Positions 41,432 through 48,813 of a stretch of DNA of 64,000 nucleotides are shown here, piece by piece. Location: NCBI GenBank assembly GCA_049325475.1, contig JBMOLN010000007.1, positions 434,001 to 498,000 on the forward strand, in the 5' to 3' direction. The stretch comes from MWCR01 sp049325475. Its GTDB lineage: Bacteria > Patescibacteriota > Patescibacteriia > 2-12-FULL-60-25. The notes below the pieces were generated by a model that was not told the DNA's origin, did not search any database, and saw only the letters and a program-made list of their open reading frames with translations. Numbering within the stretch: position 1 is the first letter of the stretch; every line of letters starts with the position of its first letter. Position numbers and translations under genes: made by a program.

Positions 41432-41734
41432 ATGAAAGCAGATATTCATCCCAAATTTTATACGGATGCCAAAATCACTTGCGCTTGCGGCAATGTAATC
41501 ACTACCGGATCAACAGTCCCCGAAATTCAGGTGGAATTGTGTTCCAATTGCCATCCTTTTTACACGGGCAAAAAAGTTTTAGTTGATACAGAAGGCCGTG
41601 TTGAAAAATTCAAGTCCAAGGCAGCCGCCAAAAAGGAAACTGTTGTCGGCAAGCGCGCCAAGGCAGCTAAACGCGCCAAGGTCAAAGCCGAGAAAAAGGC
41701 CGCCAAACAACCCGAATTGTTAATCGAAAATTAA
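41432..41734 (+). CDS. rpmE: Ribosomal protein L31 with basic C-terminal tail
   Basis: L31 bridges the two ribosomal subunits. MKADIHPKFYTDAKITCACG with the first Cys pair and VELCSNCHPFYTGKKVLVD with the second (CxxC) define the zinc-binding form. The core ends near residue 65; a further 35 residues are Lys/Ala-rich (RAKAAKRAKVKAEKK) and acidic-hydrophobic at the very end (PELLIEN), longer than the usual 66-70 aa L31. ATG 41432 follows a promoter with a 4-base leader. prfA follows 94 bases downstream, a pairing common in bacteria. Confidence 0.95.
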   Translation: MKADIHPKFYTDAKITCACGNVITTGSTVPEIQVELCSNCHPFYTGKKVLVDTEGRVEKFKSKAAAKKETVVGKRAKAAKRAKVKAEKKAAKQPELLIEN

Positions 41735-41761
41735 CAAAAATTAAAGTGCTCCGATTTCATT

Positions 41762-41827
41762 CGTTCTAGGCGTTATGACTTTATGACGTTATAGACGTTT
41801 GACGAATATCGGAGTATTTTTATTTAT
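41762..41827. repeat. TTATGACTTTATGACG word tract
   Basis: Word family also seen at 30010-30035 and 63815-63895; it lies between rpmE and prfA. Confidence 0.65.
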
Positions 41828-42892
41828 ATGCCTTCCTTACTCGACAAAGCCCGCGAAGCCCAAGAAAAACTGCAAGAACTGGAGGCTAAAATGGCCGATC
41901 CCGAGGTTTTAAGCGACCAAAAAAACATGCGCGAAACTTCACGCGCATACATGCAGGCCAAGGAATTAGCGGCTCATGCCAAGGAGTATGAACTCTCCAA
42001 GCGCGCTTTTGACGAAGCCAAAGAAGCTTTGGAATCCGGAGATCAAGAACTGATCAGTCTTGCTGAAGCCGAAATACCGAATCTGGAAACAAAGTTGAAT
42101 CAGGCCGAAGAAGATTTTGAAACCGCCTTGGTTCCACCCGGTCCGCATGATCATTCCAATGCTATTATTGAAATCCGAGCCGGGGTCGGCGGCGAAGAAG
42201 CCGCCATTTTTGCCGCTGATTTGTTCCGCATGTTTGTGCGCTTCGCTGAACGTAAAAACTGGAAAACGTCATTAATCTCCGAATCTCCTGCCGAGCAAGG
42301 CGGATATAAAGAAATTATTTTCAACGTCCAAGGGGAGGGCGCCTACGGAATTTTAAAAACCGAAATGGGTGTTCACCGCGTCCAGCGCGTGCCGGTTACT
42401 GAAAAACAAGGCCGTGTTCACACATCAGCCGCCACAGTCGCAGTCCTGCCCGAACTCGAGGAAACCGAATTTGATATCGATCCCAAAGATCTGCGCATCG
42501 ATACTTTTTGTTCCGGCGGCAAAGGCGGGCAATCGGTTAATACCACATATTCCGCGGTGCGCGTCACCCACATTCCCACCGGAACAGTCGCGAGCTGCCA
42601 AGATGAACGTTCGCAACTGCAAAATAAAGAACGGGCCATGCAGATTTTACGCGCCCGCCTTTGGGAGGCGGAGGAGTTGAAGCGCCGGCAAGCCATCGAT
42701 TCCGAGCGTAAAGCCCAAATCGGCTCCGGCGACAGATCGGAAAAGATCCGCACCTACAATTATCCTCAAGACCGTATCACCGACCATCGCATCAAAAAAT
42801 CTTGGCACAATATCCAAATTATTTTGGATGGCGATCTGGATGAGATTATCGCCGCGGTAAAAAGTGGTAAAATGGGTAATGAAGAAGAGTAA
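41828..42892 (+). CDS. prfA: Peptide chain release factor 1 (RF1)
   Basis: RF1 ends translation at UAG and UAA. GGQ lies at residues 233-235, the same position as in E. coli RF1, and PVT at about 189-191 is the PxT stop-codon reader, distinguishing it from prfB at 2255. The 354-aa length and coiled-coil N-terminus are standard. The N5-glutamine methyltransferase gene prmC, which often follows prfA, is absent; instead the ATG of an unknown 144-aa gene overlaps the stop (TAATG). No SD sequence. Confidence 0.97.
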   Translation: MPSLLDKAREAQEKLQELEAKMADPEVLSDQKNMRETSRAYMQAKELAAHAKEYELSKRAFDEAKEALESGDQELISLAEAEIPNLETKLNQAEEDFETALVPPGPHDHSNAIIEIRAGVGGEEAAIFAADLFRMFVRFAERKNWKTSLISESPAEQGGYKEIIFNVQGEGAYGILKTEMGVHRVQRVPVTEKQGRVHTSAATVAVLPELEETEFDIDPKDLRIDTFCSGGKGGQSVNTTYSAVRVTHIPTGTVASCQDERSQLQNKERAMQILRARLWEAEELKRRQAIDSERKAQIGSGDRSEKIRTYNYPQDRITDHRIKKSWHNIQIILDGDLDEIIAAVKSGKMGNEEE

Positions 42893-43326
42893 TGTCTAAT
42901 ACTGACTATTTAAGACAGACCGAAGCATCTTTGCTGCCGGAAGGATTTGAGCAAGGACATGTTTTTGAATTTACGGTTCAAGATTATAAAGGCCGCGCTG
43001 AAGTGGACGGCTGGAATCCGCAGACACAAGAAGCCATAGAAATCTGCCAGAGTGAAGTCAGCGGCGGCACCCCCAAACCCGGGCAAAAGCGCAAGCTGGC
43101 CAGCGATGTATTAAAACTGATATTTTTAATCCAGCTCGGAAAGATCCAAAAAGGCAAAGTCTATATCACTTGCCAGGAGCTTTATACCTGGCTGCATCAG
43201 TCCGGGTCATGGTTATCAGCCGCAACCCGTTATTATAATATTAACGTAGAAATCAAGCGCCATTCACGCAAACGCATGAGAAAACGCATAAGAAACGTAA
43301 TATTAAAGGCCAGGCGCGAGGGATAG
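42892..43326 (+). CDS. Unknown 144-aa protein coupled to prfA
   Basis: No family recognised. The N-terminal half has VFEFTVQDYKGRAEVDGWNP and EAIEICQSEVSGG, where E-V-D and E-I-C resemble the spacing of nuclease-fold acidic strands but without the Lys of a PD-(D/E)XK site. The C-terminus is strongly basic (EIKRHSRKRMRKRIRN), suggesting RNA or DNA binding. The start codon overlaps the prfA stop by one base, so it is translated from the same mRNA. A role linked to termination or the ribosome is a guess from context only. Confidence 0.75.
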   Translation: MSNTDYLRQTEASLLPEGFEQGHVFEFTVQDYKGRAEVDGWNPQTQEAIEICQSEVSGGTPKPGQKRKLASDVLKLIFLIQLGKIQKGKVYITCQELYTWLHQSGSWLSAATRYYNINVEIKRHSRKRMRKRIRNVILKARREG

Positions 43327-43333
43327 CTTAGGG

Positions 43334-43367
43334 TTGACAATATCTTAAAATTGTGCTAATTTAGCAC
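43334..43367 (+). promoter_or_regulatory. Promoter with palindromic operator, first lipoprotein gene
   Basis: TTGACA (43334-43339), a 17-base spacer, TAATTT (43357-43362) with TGC in front. A perfect palindrome GTGCTAA-T-TTAGCAC (43353-43367) is centred on the -10 box. Confidence 0.82.
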
Positions 43368-43414
43368 AAATAAACTTCAAAAAAACGAAAACCAAAACGC
43401 CCGAAGGGGGTAGA

Positions 43415-44308
43415 ATGAAAAACTCAACAATCGCCCTGCTCTTTGCAATGCTTGGATTTTTAATCGGGGGCTGCTCGCTGGAGTCTTTGGGACAAGGCAA
43501 GGATTTTACCATGGAGCCCGAGGATTCCGGACTAACTCCGGATGCTGACGGCGGCTTGGATGCCAAGTGGCCGGAAACTTCGACGTCAGACTCGGAGCCG
43601 GATGTTGCTCCTGATGCCAACCCCGACGCGCTTCCGGATGCAAAACCGGATGCTAAACCCGATGTAGCTCCGGACGTAGAACCCGATGTCGCGCCGGATG
43701 TCGCGCCAGACATCTCTCCTGATGTGGAGCCGGACGTTGCACCTGACGTCACTCCTGATGTTGTGCCCGACGTAGCTCCCGATGTCATGCCGGATGTAGC
43801 GCCTGATGTCGCACCCGACGTTGATCCGGATGCACCGCCAACCATTTGCGAACTGCACGGCCAACCCGGCAAAGTCTTGATCCATACGGAGTACGCTCTC
43901 TCTGCGCACCTGCTCATTTCCGGCGAACTGGATTACCCGGCCGCTTCCAGCACGCCCGATGTGGCTTGGCGGCATTGGTGCTGGAGCGATAAGGCAAACG
44001 GCAACATGGACTGTTTCCCTTGCAACGACGCGTCTGTTTGCAATGATCCTGTAAACGGCGGAACGCCTTTGCCGGCCGAACAGGGCATGGAAGTCCGTTT
44101 CCGTCCTTCTCGCGCTCAAGCTATTGGCGATAATCCCGACCTATCGCTCTGCGATGTTGGCAAGTGTCCGTACGGCACTTACATTGTTTGCTCCGGGCTA
44201 AACGAAGTCTGCCGGGTGACTGATGAAAATGGTGTACCCGGCCAGATTTTCGGCAATGCAAATTACGCAGGCTCAGGTCAGCAAACCTACGTGGTCTGCA
44301 CCTTGTAA
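43415..44308 (+). CDS. Lipoprotein with PDV-repeat stalk and shared Cys-rich C-terminal domain
   Basis: The 297-aa precursor has a lipoprotein signal with lipobox LIGGC (Cys20). Residues about 60-142 form an acidic stalk of more than 15 four-residue units of the type PDVA/PDVE, encoded by imperfect 12-base repeats. The rest is a Cys-containing globular domain beginning CELHGQPGKVLIHTEY and including LLISGELDYP, WCWSDKANGN and CPYGTYIVC. The same domain follows in the next two genes. Exported, membrane-anchored display of this domain is inferred. A palindrome covers the promoter -10. GGGGG serves as SD sequence; terminator at 44316-44340. Confidence 0.85.
   Translation: MKNSTIALLFAMLGFLIGGCSLESLGQGKDFTMEPEDSGLTPDADGGLDAKWPETSTSDSEPDVAPDANPDALPDAKPDAKPDVAPDVEPDVAPDVAPDISPDVEPDVAPDVTPDVVPDVAPDVMPDVAPDVAPDVDPDAPPTICELHGQPGKVLIHTEYALSAHLLISGELDYPAASSTPDVAWRHWCWSDKANGNMDCFPCNDASVCNDPVNGGTPLPAEQGMEVRFRPSRAQAIGDNPDLSLCDVGKCPYGTYIVCSGLNEVCRVTDENGVPGQIFGNANYAGSGQQTYVVCTL
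43606..43835 (+). repeat. 12-base tandem repeat encoding PDVx
   Basis: CCGGATGTCGCG-type units with variable fourth codon; copy-number change would alter the stalk length without a frameshift. Confidence 0.85.
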
Positions 44309-44315
44309 ACCTCAA

Positions 44316-44340
44316 CCTCTCGAGACTCTCGGGAGGTTTT
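44316..44340 (+). terminator. Terminator of the first lipoprotein gene
   Basis: CCTCTCGAG (44316-44324) pairs with CTCGGGAGG (44328-44336), then TTTT. Confidence 0.78.
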
Positions 44341-44348
44341 AAAATTAT

Positions 44349-44428
44349 TATCCAAATCCCTCCCTGCCCTCCCTTTCTCAAGGGAGGGAACTTGCCCCAT
44401 CCTTGAGAAAGGAGGGGGTATGGGGGTG
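44349..44428. repeat. Palindromic repeats between lipoprotein genes
   Basis: CCCTCCCTTT and AAGGGAGGG arms around CTC, then a second unit TCCTTGAGAAAGGAGGGGG; same class as around the DUF559 gene. Confidence 0.75.
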
Positions 44429-44502
44429 GATTATTGCTATTAAGCCAAGGAGTTATGTTCTCCATTTTTAGCTAAAAAAACAGTAAATCCGTCATTTTAG
44501 TC

Positions 44503-44508
44503 TTGACA
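44503..44508 (+). promoter_or_regulatory. -35 box, second lipoprotein gene
   Basis: TTGACA; at 17 bases the -10 is poor (TGG-TGAGGT), while TATGGT lies at 12 bases. The third lipoprotein gene has the same odd layout (TTGACA 45588-45593, TATGAT at 12 bases). Confidence 0.5.
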
Positions 44509-44579
44509 AAAGCGTTAAAATATGGTGAGGTGGTGCCAATGGATAACGCCTCCCCAGCAGGGAGGAGAGGAAAGGAAAA

Positions 44580-45385
44580 TGAAACGAGCTCTTTGTGCGA
44601 CGGTCATTTCATCTTTGTTCGTCCTTGCTTGCAGCGGCAGTGAGGATATTCAACTGCCCTCGGGCAATGCGGGTTTCGATCATGACGCGGCTTTTGGACC
44701 AGAGCCCGACGCCGGCCAAGAAGCCGCAGCCGGCTCGGCCGGTGAAGCAGGCTCGGGCGGAAGTTCGGGCTCTGCCGGAGAAGCCGGCAACGGTGGAACG
44801 GGTGGATCCGGCGGCAGCGCCGGAGAAGCCGGTTCGGCTGGAAGCTCCGGCTCGGCAGGTCAAGCAGGGTCGGGCGGAAGCGCCGGCCAAGCTGGTTCCT
44901 CCGGTTCCGGCGGTTCTGCGGGTGCGCCTCCGGTTTACACGGAGTGTGACACGCATGGCCAGCTTGGCAAGGTCGTCATCTACATGAAGGCGCCCATGCT
45001 GGCAGACCATGTTCTGTCATTGGGCGGCTGGATCGACTTCCCCAACTGGGTTGGAGATGACGACACGCATGGCACCGCGCTTTGGTGCTGGGGCGAGCCC
45101 GCCAAAAACGAGCTCGTCTGTCTGCCCAAGCTGGATGACGGCACCGAAGCCGACATTTACGACGGCACGGTGCTCACGGTTTGGCCCGGCCTTTCGCCTT
45201 ACAGCTCATCAGATCCCGAGCAGGAGCAAAGCTCCTGGTACTGCGAGGAGGACGGTTGTCCGGTTGGTACTTACGTCTTCTGCAAGAATAAGCTGGAGAT
45301 TGCAGCTTTGCGTGATGGTGAACTCTCCGGAGCAGCCGAATACGCGGATCCTCCCTGGGTCAACATCCGCGTCCATGTTCCTTGA
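44580..45385 (+). CDS. Lipoprotein with Gly/Ser/Ala stalk and shared Cys-rich C-terminal domain
   Basis: The 268-aa precursor has lipobox VLACS (Cys18), then a low-complexity stalk (about 40-117) of GSAGEAGSGG and GSSGSAGQAG units. The C-terminal domain starts CDTHGQLGKVVIYMKAP and includes VLSLGGWIDFP, ALWCWGEPAKNE and CPVGTYVFC. These align in order with the first lipoprotein, so the two are paralogues with different stalks. GAGGAAAGG gives a good SD sequence, and 44580 removes an upstream in-frame extension lying in the leader. A strong terminator follows at 45410-45434. Confidence 0.85.
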
Positions 45386-45409
45386 TCATTTCCCCGACCG
45401 GGGTTTCTT

Positions 45410-45434
45410 GAGCCGATTCTCGGCTCTTTTTTTT
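45410..45434 (+). terminator. Terminator of the second lipoprotein gene
   Basis: GAGCCG (45410-45415) pairs with CGGCTC (45421-45426), then eight T. Confidence 0.88.
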
Positions 45435-45437
45435 AAT

Positions 45438-45500
45438 CCCTCACCCCGACCTTCGCCAGCTCAGGTCGACCCTCTCCCGCGCGCAAGAGAGGGTTGTATG
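45438..45500. repeat. CCCTCACCCCGACC-type repeat
   Basis: A CAGGTCGACC core between CCCTC and GAGAGGG arms, related to the other purine/pyrimidine palindromes. Confidence 0.6.
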
Positions 45501-45637
45501 TATGGGACTAAGGTTGCCTTTATTTACAATATTAATGGCATTTAAAGCTTAAATCTTGAGTCCAGAGTCTAGAGTCTGTATCAGATATTGACATTTTGGC
45601 TAAAATATGATGAATTGTGCCCAAAGGAGAAGAAGTC

Positions 45638-46174
45638 ATGCGTACCTTGAAAACGCTCTGCATCGCCCCCGCCATCTGCTTCCTGCCCTTGCTCGTCTCT
45701 TGCTCTTCGGCTGAAGAGCTCGAAGGCTGCACTTGCACCCGGTATTCCTGCGATTGCGCCAATGACCCGCCCGCCGATGTGGAGGTGGTGGTCCACTATG
45801 CAGCCTTGCCCAACCACTTGGCCGGCAGTCCGGATATGAAAATCATGGGCTGGCACTATCCGGCCTTGCAGCATGAGGCCGCTGACGAGGTCAAAGTCGC
45901 CTGCCAAGACAAACAGGTCAATACTTTGAGCGAACTTCGCTGTTCTTTGGGAGAAATTCCTTACGGCCACGAAGTGCATCTCATGGTTTACATTCCTGAT
46001 GAGGATGCCAAATTCTCGCCGGCATGCCCTTCCGGTGACGTAAAAGAGTGCACCGGCCAGATCATAGTGGAATACACCAGAGAGAATTTCCGCCCGGCCA
46101 TCACCCTGGTATCCGATACAGAGCTGGAAGGCGGGGTCGCCTATCGTTTTCATACGGGCCGGCTCGGCATTTAA
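45638..46174 (+). CDS. Lipoprotein, stalkless member of the same domain family
   Basis: The 178-aa precursor has lipobox LLVSC (Cys22), followed by a short Cys-rich link (CTCTRYSCDC) instead of a long stalk. The domain then reads DVEVVVHYAALPNHLAGSPD, KIMGWHYP, LRCSLGEIPYGHEVHLMVYIP. It matches, element for element, the KV.I...H....G..[FY]P and C-P-x-G-T segments of the two preceding lipoproteins, with more divergence and fewer Cys. AAAGGAG fixes ATG 45638. Third gene of a tandem family. Confidence 0.82.
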   Translation: MRTLKTLCIAPAICFLPLLVSCSSAEELEGCTCTRYSCDCANDPPADVEVVVHYAALPNHLAGSPDMKIMGWHYPALQHEAADEVKVACQDKQVNTLSELRCSLGEIPYGHEVHLMVYIPDEDAKFSPACPSGDVKECTGQIIVEYTRENFRPAITLVSDTELEGGVAYRFHTGRLGI

Positions 46175-46200
46175 CGCTTAACAGAGCCTAAACTCCCGGG

Positions 46201-46230
46201 TTGACTCATATGTACTTCTTCTGGTACAAT
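46201..46230 (+). promoter_or_regulatory. rpsB promoter
   Basis: TTGACT (46201-46206), an 18-base spacer, TACAAT (46225-46230) with TGG in front. Confidence 0.78.
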
Positions 46231-46236
46231 CCTCGC

Positions 46237-46394
46237 GCCATGTAATATGGCGTTTTTAATTTAACTTAGGCCATCAGGCCGCTCCTCATCTTTTGCATTT
46301 AAAGGATAGAAGCCTGTCTCTGTAGGCAACAGAGATCCCTATCCCCAGCAAAAGAGCGGATTAAGGCTCAACGATTATTCGTTGATCAAAACAT
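46237..46394 (+). promoter_or_regulatory. Structured leader of rpsB, likely autoregulatory
   Basis: The 158-base leader has no frame but nests stems: GCCAT/ATGGC near the 5' end. Then CCGCTC plus CTTTTGC pairs with GCAAAAG plus AGCGG, enclosing GGATAG/CTATCC and the tip TCTCTG/CAGAGA. S2 in other bacteria represses its own mRNA through such leaders; the sequence here is not one I recognise. Confidence 0.65.
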
Positions 46395-47159
46395 ATGCCA
46401 AATTTACCTACTTTAGTTCAAATGCTGGAGTCGGGCGTCCATTTTGGACACCGTACATCCAAATGGCATCCGGCAATGAAAAAATATTTGTTCGGATCTC
46501 GCCAAGGCATTCATATTATTAATCTCGAAGAAACGCAAAAATCTTTGGAAACCGCCATGAATTTTTGCAAACAAATCACCAGCCGCGGCGGTACGGTGCT
46601 TTTTGTGGGCACCAAAAAACAAGCCGCTCCTATCATCGAAAAAGTGGCCGGCGACGCAAAAATGCCTTATGTGACCAAGCGCTGGCTGGGCGGTACGCTG
46701 ACAAACTTTTCCGTAATAGCGCATCTTTTAAAACGTTTTAAAGATCTGAAACGCAAGCATGAAAAAGGCGAACTGGGCAAATACACTAAACTGGAACAAA
46801 TGAAATTCGGCGAACAAATCGTCATGCTTGAAGAAAAAGTCGGCGGCATTCAAGACATGAACCGTATTCCCGAAGCCATCTTTATTGAAGATATCTGCAA
46901 AGACAAAACCGCGCTCGAGGAAGCCAACCGCCGCGGTATCAAGGTCATCGCCATTTGCGATTCCAACGTAAATCCCAAAAAAGTTGATTATCCGATTCCT
47001 GCCAATGATGACGCCGTTAAATCCATAGAGATGATCACCGGTCTTATTGCCGGCGCCTGCAAAGATGGCAAAGAAGAATGGGAGAAAAACCGTTCCCGCC
47101 TAGGCGGAGCGCTCATCCAAGGCGGACCCCGTAAAGGAATCAAGAAAACAAATGTCTAG
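46395..47159 (+). CDS. rpsB: Ribosomal protein S2
   Basis: Small-subunit protein needed for S1 docking and initiation. MLESGVHFGHRTSKWHPAMKKYLFGSRQGIHIINLEET at the start (in two parts) and TKRWLGGTLTNFSV, IFIEDICKDK and PIPANDDAVKSIEMI are diagnostic. The length of 254 aa is normal. The ATG has no SD sequence and is preceded by a long folded leader. tsf follows 117 bases downstream, the usual order. Confidence 0.98.
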   Translation: MPNLPTLVQMLESGVHFGHRTSKWHPAMKKYLFGSRQGIHIINLEETQKSLETAMNFCKQITSRGGTVLFVGTKKQAAPIIEKVAGDAKMPYVTKRWLGGTLTNFSVIAHLLKRFKDLKRKHEKGELGKYTKLEQMKFGEQIVMLEEKVGGIQDMNRIPEAIFIEDICKDKTALEEANRRGIKVIAICDSNVNPKKVDYPIPANDDAVKSIEMITGLIAGACKDGKEEWEKNRSRLGGALIQGGPRKGIKKTNV

Positions 47160-47276
47160 AAAGCCAAAACCACAATCCTAAACCCTCAACGCTGTTCATA
47201 CAGCTTTAAGGATTCAGGATTAAGGGTAAAAATCAATTGTTAATTTTTTAATTATTAATTGTTAATTAAGTTGAGT

Positions 47277-47885
47277 ATGGCAGATGCAAAACTTGTAGCC
47301 GAATTGCGCGCCAAAACCGGAGCCGGCATGATGGCTTGTAAAAAAGCTCTTGATGAGGCCGGGGATGACATGGAAAAAGCCATGGAGCTTTTGCGCAAAA
47401 GCGGCGAACTTAAAGCCGCTAAAAAGACGGCCGAACGCACAACCGCAGAAGGTTTATTGGTCACTTACGTTCATCATAATAAAAAACTTGCGGCCATGCT
47501 CGAGCTGCAATGCGAATCCGATTTTGTTGCCCGCAATGACGACTTTATCGCTTTTGCCAATGATTTGGTAATGCAAGTCGCCGCCATGAATCCGCTTTAC
47601 GTCTCTCCCGAACAAGTTCCCGAATCCGATCTTGCCAAACAAAAAGAGCTTTTTCTGCAAGAAATGGCCAATGATAATAAACCCGCTGACATAAAAGAAA
47701 AAATCCTGCAGGGCAAAGTTGATAAATGGTTAAATGAAGTCTGCTTGAGCAAACAGGATTTCTTCAAAGACGAAGAAAAAACCATAGAACAATTGGTGAA
47801 TGAAAAAATCGCCACCATCGGCGAAAAAATAGTTATCGCCAGATTCGTAAGATGGGAAGTAGGCACCGGCGGCGGTTGTTGCTAA
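47277..47885 (+). CDS. tsf: Elongation factor Ts
   Basis: EF-Ts recycles EF-Tu by GDP exchange. The UBA-like N-terminus with VAELRAKTGAGMMACKKALDEAGDD and the core ELQCESDFVARNDDFIAFANDL are diagnostic. At 202 aa it lacks part of the second core half found in the longer proteobacterial form, as in other short EF-Ts. The C-terminus ends GGGCC, an unusual pair of Cys. ATG 47277 is the family start; the bases before it are a TTAATTATTAATTGTTAATT tract with no SD sequence. Terminator at 47899-47928. Confidence 0.97.
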   Translation: MADAKLVAELRAKTGAGMMACKKALDEAGDDMEKAMELLRKSGELKAAKKTAERTTAEGLLVTYVHHNKKLAAMLELQCESDFVARNDDFIAFANDLVMQVAAMNPLYVSPEQVPESDLAKQKELFLQEMANDNKPADIKEKILQGKVDKWLNEVCLSKQDFFKDEEKTIEQLVNEKIATIGEKIVIARFVRWEVGTGGGCC

Positions 47886-47898
47886 AAATCAATAATAC

Positions 47899-47928
47899 AA
47901 AAAATCCTCCCAACACGGAGGATTTTTT
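47899..47928 (+). terminator. Terminator of rpsB-tsf
   Basis: AAAAATCCTCC and GGAGGATTTTTT arms around CAACAC. Confidence 0.82.
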
Positions 47929-47943
47929 AATACCTGTAAAGGG

Positions 47944-47952
47944 TGGTATAAT
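47944..47952 (+). promoter_or_regulatory. Extended -10 box before the anchored protein gene
   Basis: TGG-TATAAT (47944-47952), 23 bases before the ATG at 47976. Confidence 0.62.
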
Positions 47953-47975
47953 CCCAATATCAAAATTATTGACTT

Positions 47976-48812
47976 ATGCCTAAAAAAAGTAACAGCCGCA
48001 AGGCTGAAAGCACTGAAAATCCCGTTATGCAACGGATAGAGCGCCGTCCGTCAGCGCATAAATCGCACGCCTGGCTGTTTTTACTGCTATTCTTGAGCGT
48101 GGCTATAATCAGCTACATCATTTATCAAGTTTACAATCAGCAGATAAAAATAGGGGATTTGGTGGAAAAATTATCATCAGGCGCAGGACAGCCGCTGATT
48201 ATGTATGAATCGGAAACCGTGGAATATCAATTCAGTGAAACAGGAGTCGCCGGCTATCATTTGGCCTACCGCCCTTGCCCGCAAACTTTTACCGGAGCCT
48301 GTGATGATGCCATGCTCTATGAAATAATCAACGGATCCAAACAAGTAATCATTCCCAGCCTGCGCGCACTATCCGGATCTCCGCGTACCAGCGAACTGTT
48401 GCAGCCTCTGGTCAAATCCGATAAATGGCTGGTCTTGGGCGCTTGGTCATATGGATCGAGGCCTAATGAAAATGACAAACGCATTTGGATTTATGATTTT
48501 GCGAAAGGAGACGTCATCCTTCAAACCGACAGAGTTCCGTCTTCCGCGCTTTTTTCACCGGATTATCAATATGCCGCTTACGCGGTTAAGGATAATGACG
48601 ATATAAAAGATTTGACAATCCTTTCAATGAAAGATGAGGACTATGCCGCCGGCGCTAAAGCCGGATCCGGTCAAACATTTATGAGCTCCTCTGGTGATGT
48701 GGAAATGCGCTGGCTTGATGATAAAAATTTGGCTATCAATGTTTTTACTTTACCGGACGATGAAAACAATCAATTAGAATTCCTTAACGAAAAACAGATA
48801 AAAGTTAAATAA
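47976..48812 (+). CDS. Membrane-anchored extracytoplasmic protein, possible beta-propeller
   Basis: The 278-aa protein has a basic N-terminus, one membrane helix at about 32-51 and a long outside part. The outside region holds repeated W/Y-D strands (KRIWIYDFAKGDVIL, SALFSPDYQYAAYAVKDND, VEMRWLDDKNLAINV) reminiscent of TolB-like propeller blades; the family is not certain. It begins the unit with gap: its stop is followed after one base by the gap ATG. A TGG-TATAAT box lies 23 bases before the ATG. Confidence 0.75.
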   Translation: MPKKSNSRKAESTENPVMQRIERRPSAHKSHAWLFLLLFLSVAIISYIIYQVYNQQIKIGDLVEKLSSGAGQPLIMYESETVEYQFSETGVAGYHLAYRPCPQTFTGACDDAMLYEIINGSKQVIIPSLRALSGSPRTSELLQPLVKSDKWLVLGAWSYGSRPNENDKRIWIYDFAKGDVILQTDRVPSSALFSPDYQYAAYAVKDNDDIKDLTILSMKDEDYAAGAKAGSGQTFMSSSGDVEMRWLDDKNLAINVFTLPDDENNQLEFLNEKQIKVK

Positions 48813-48813
48813 T

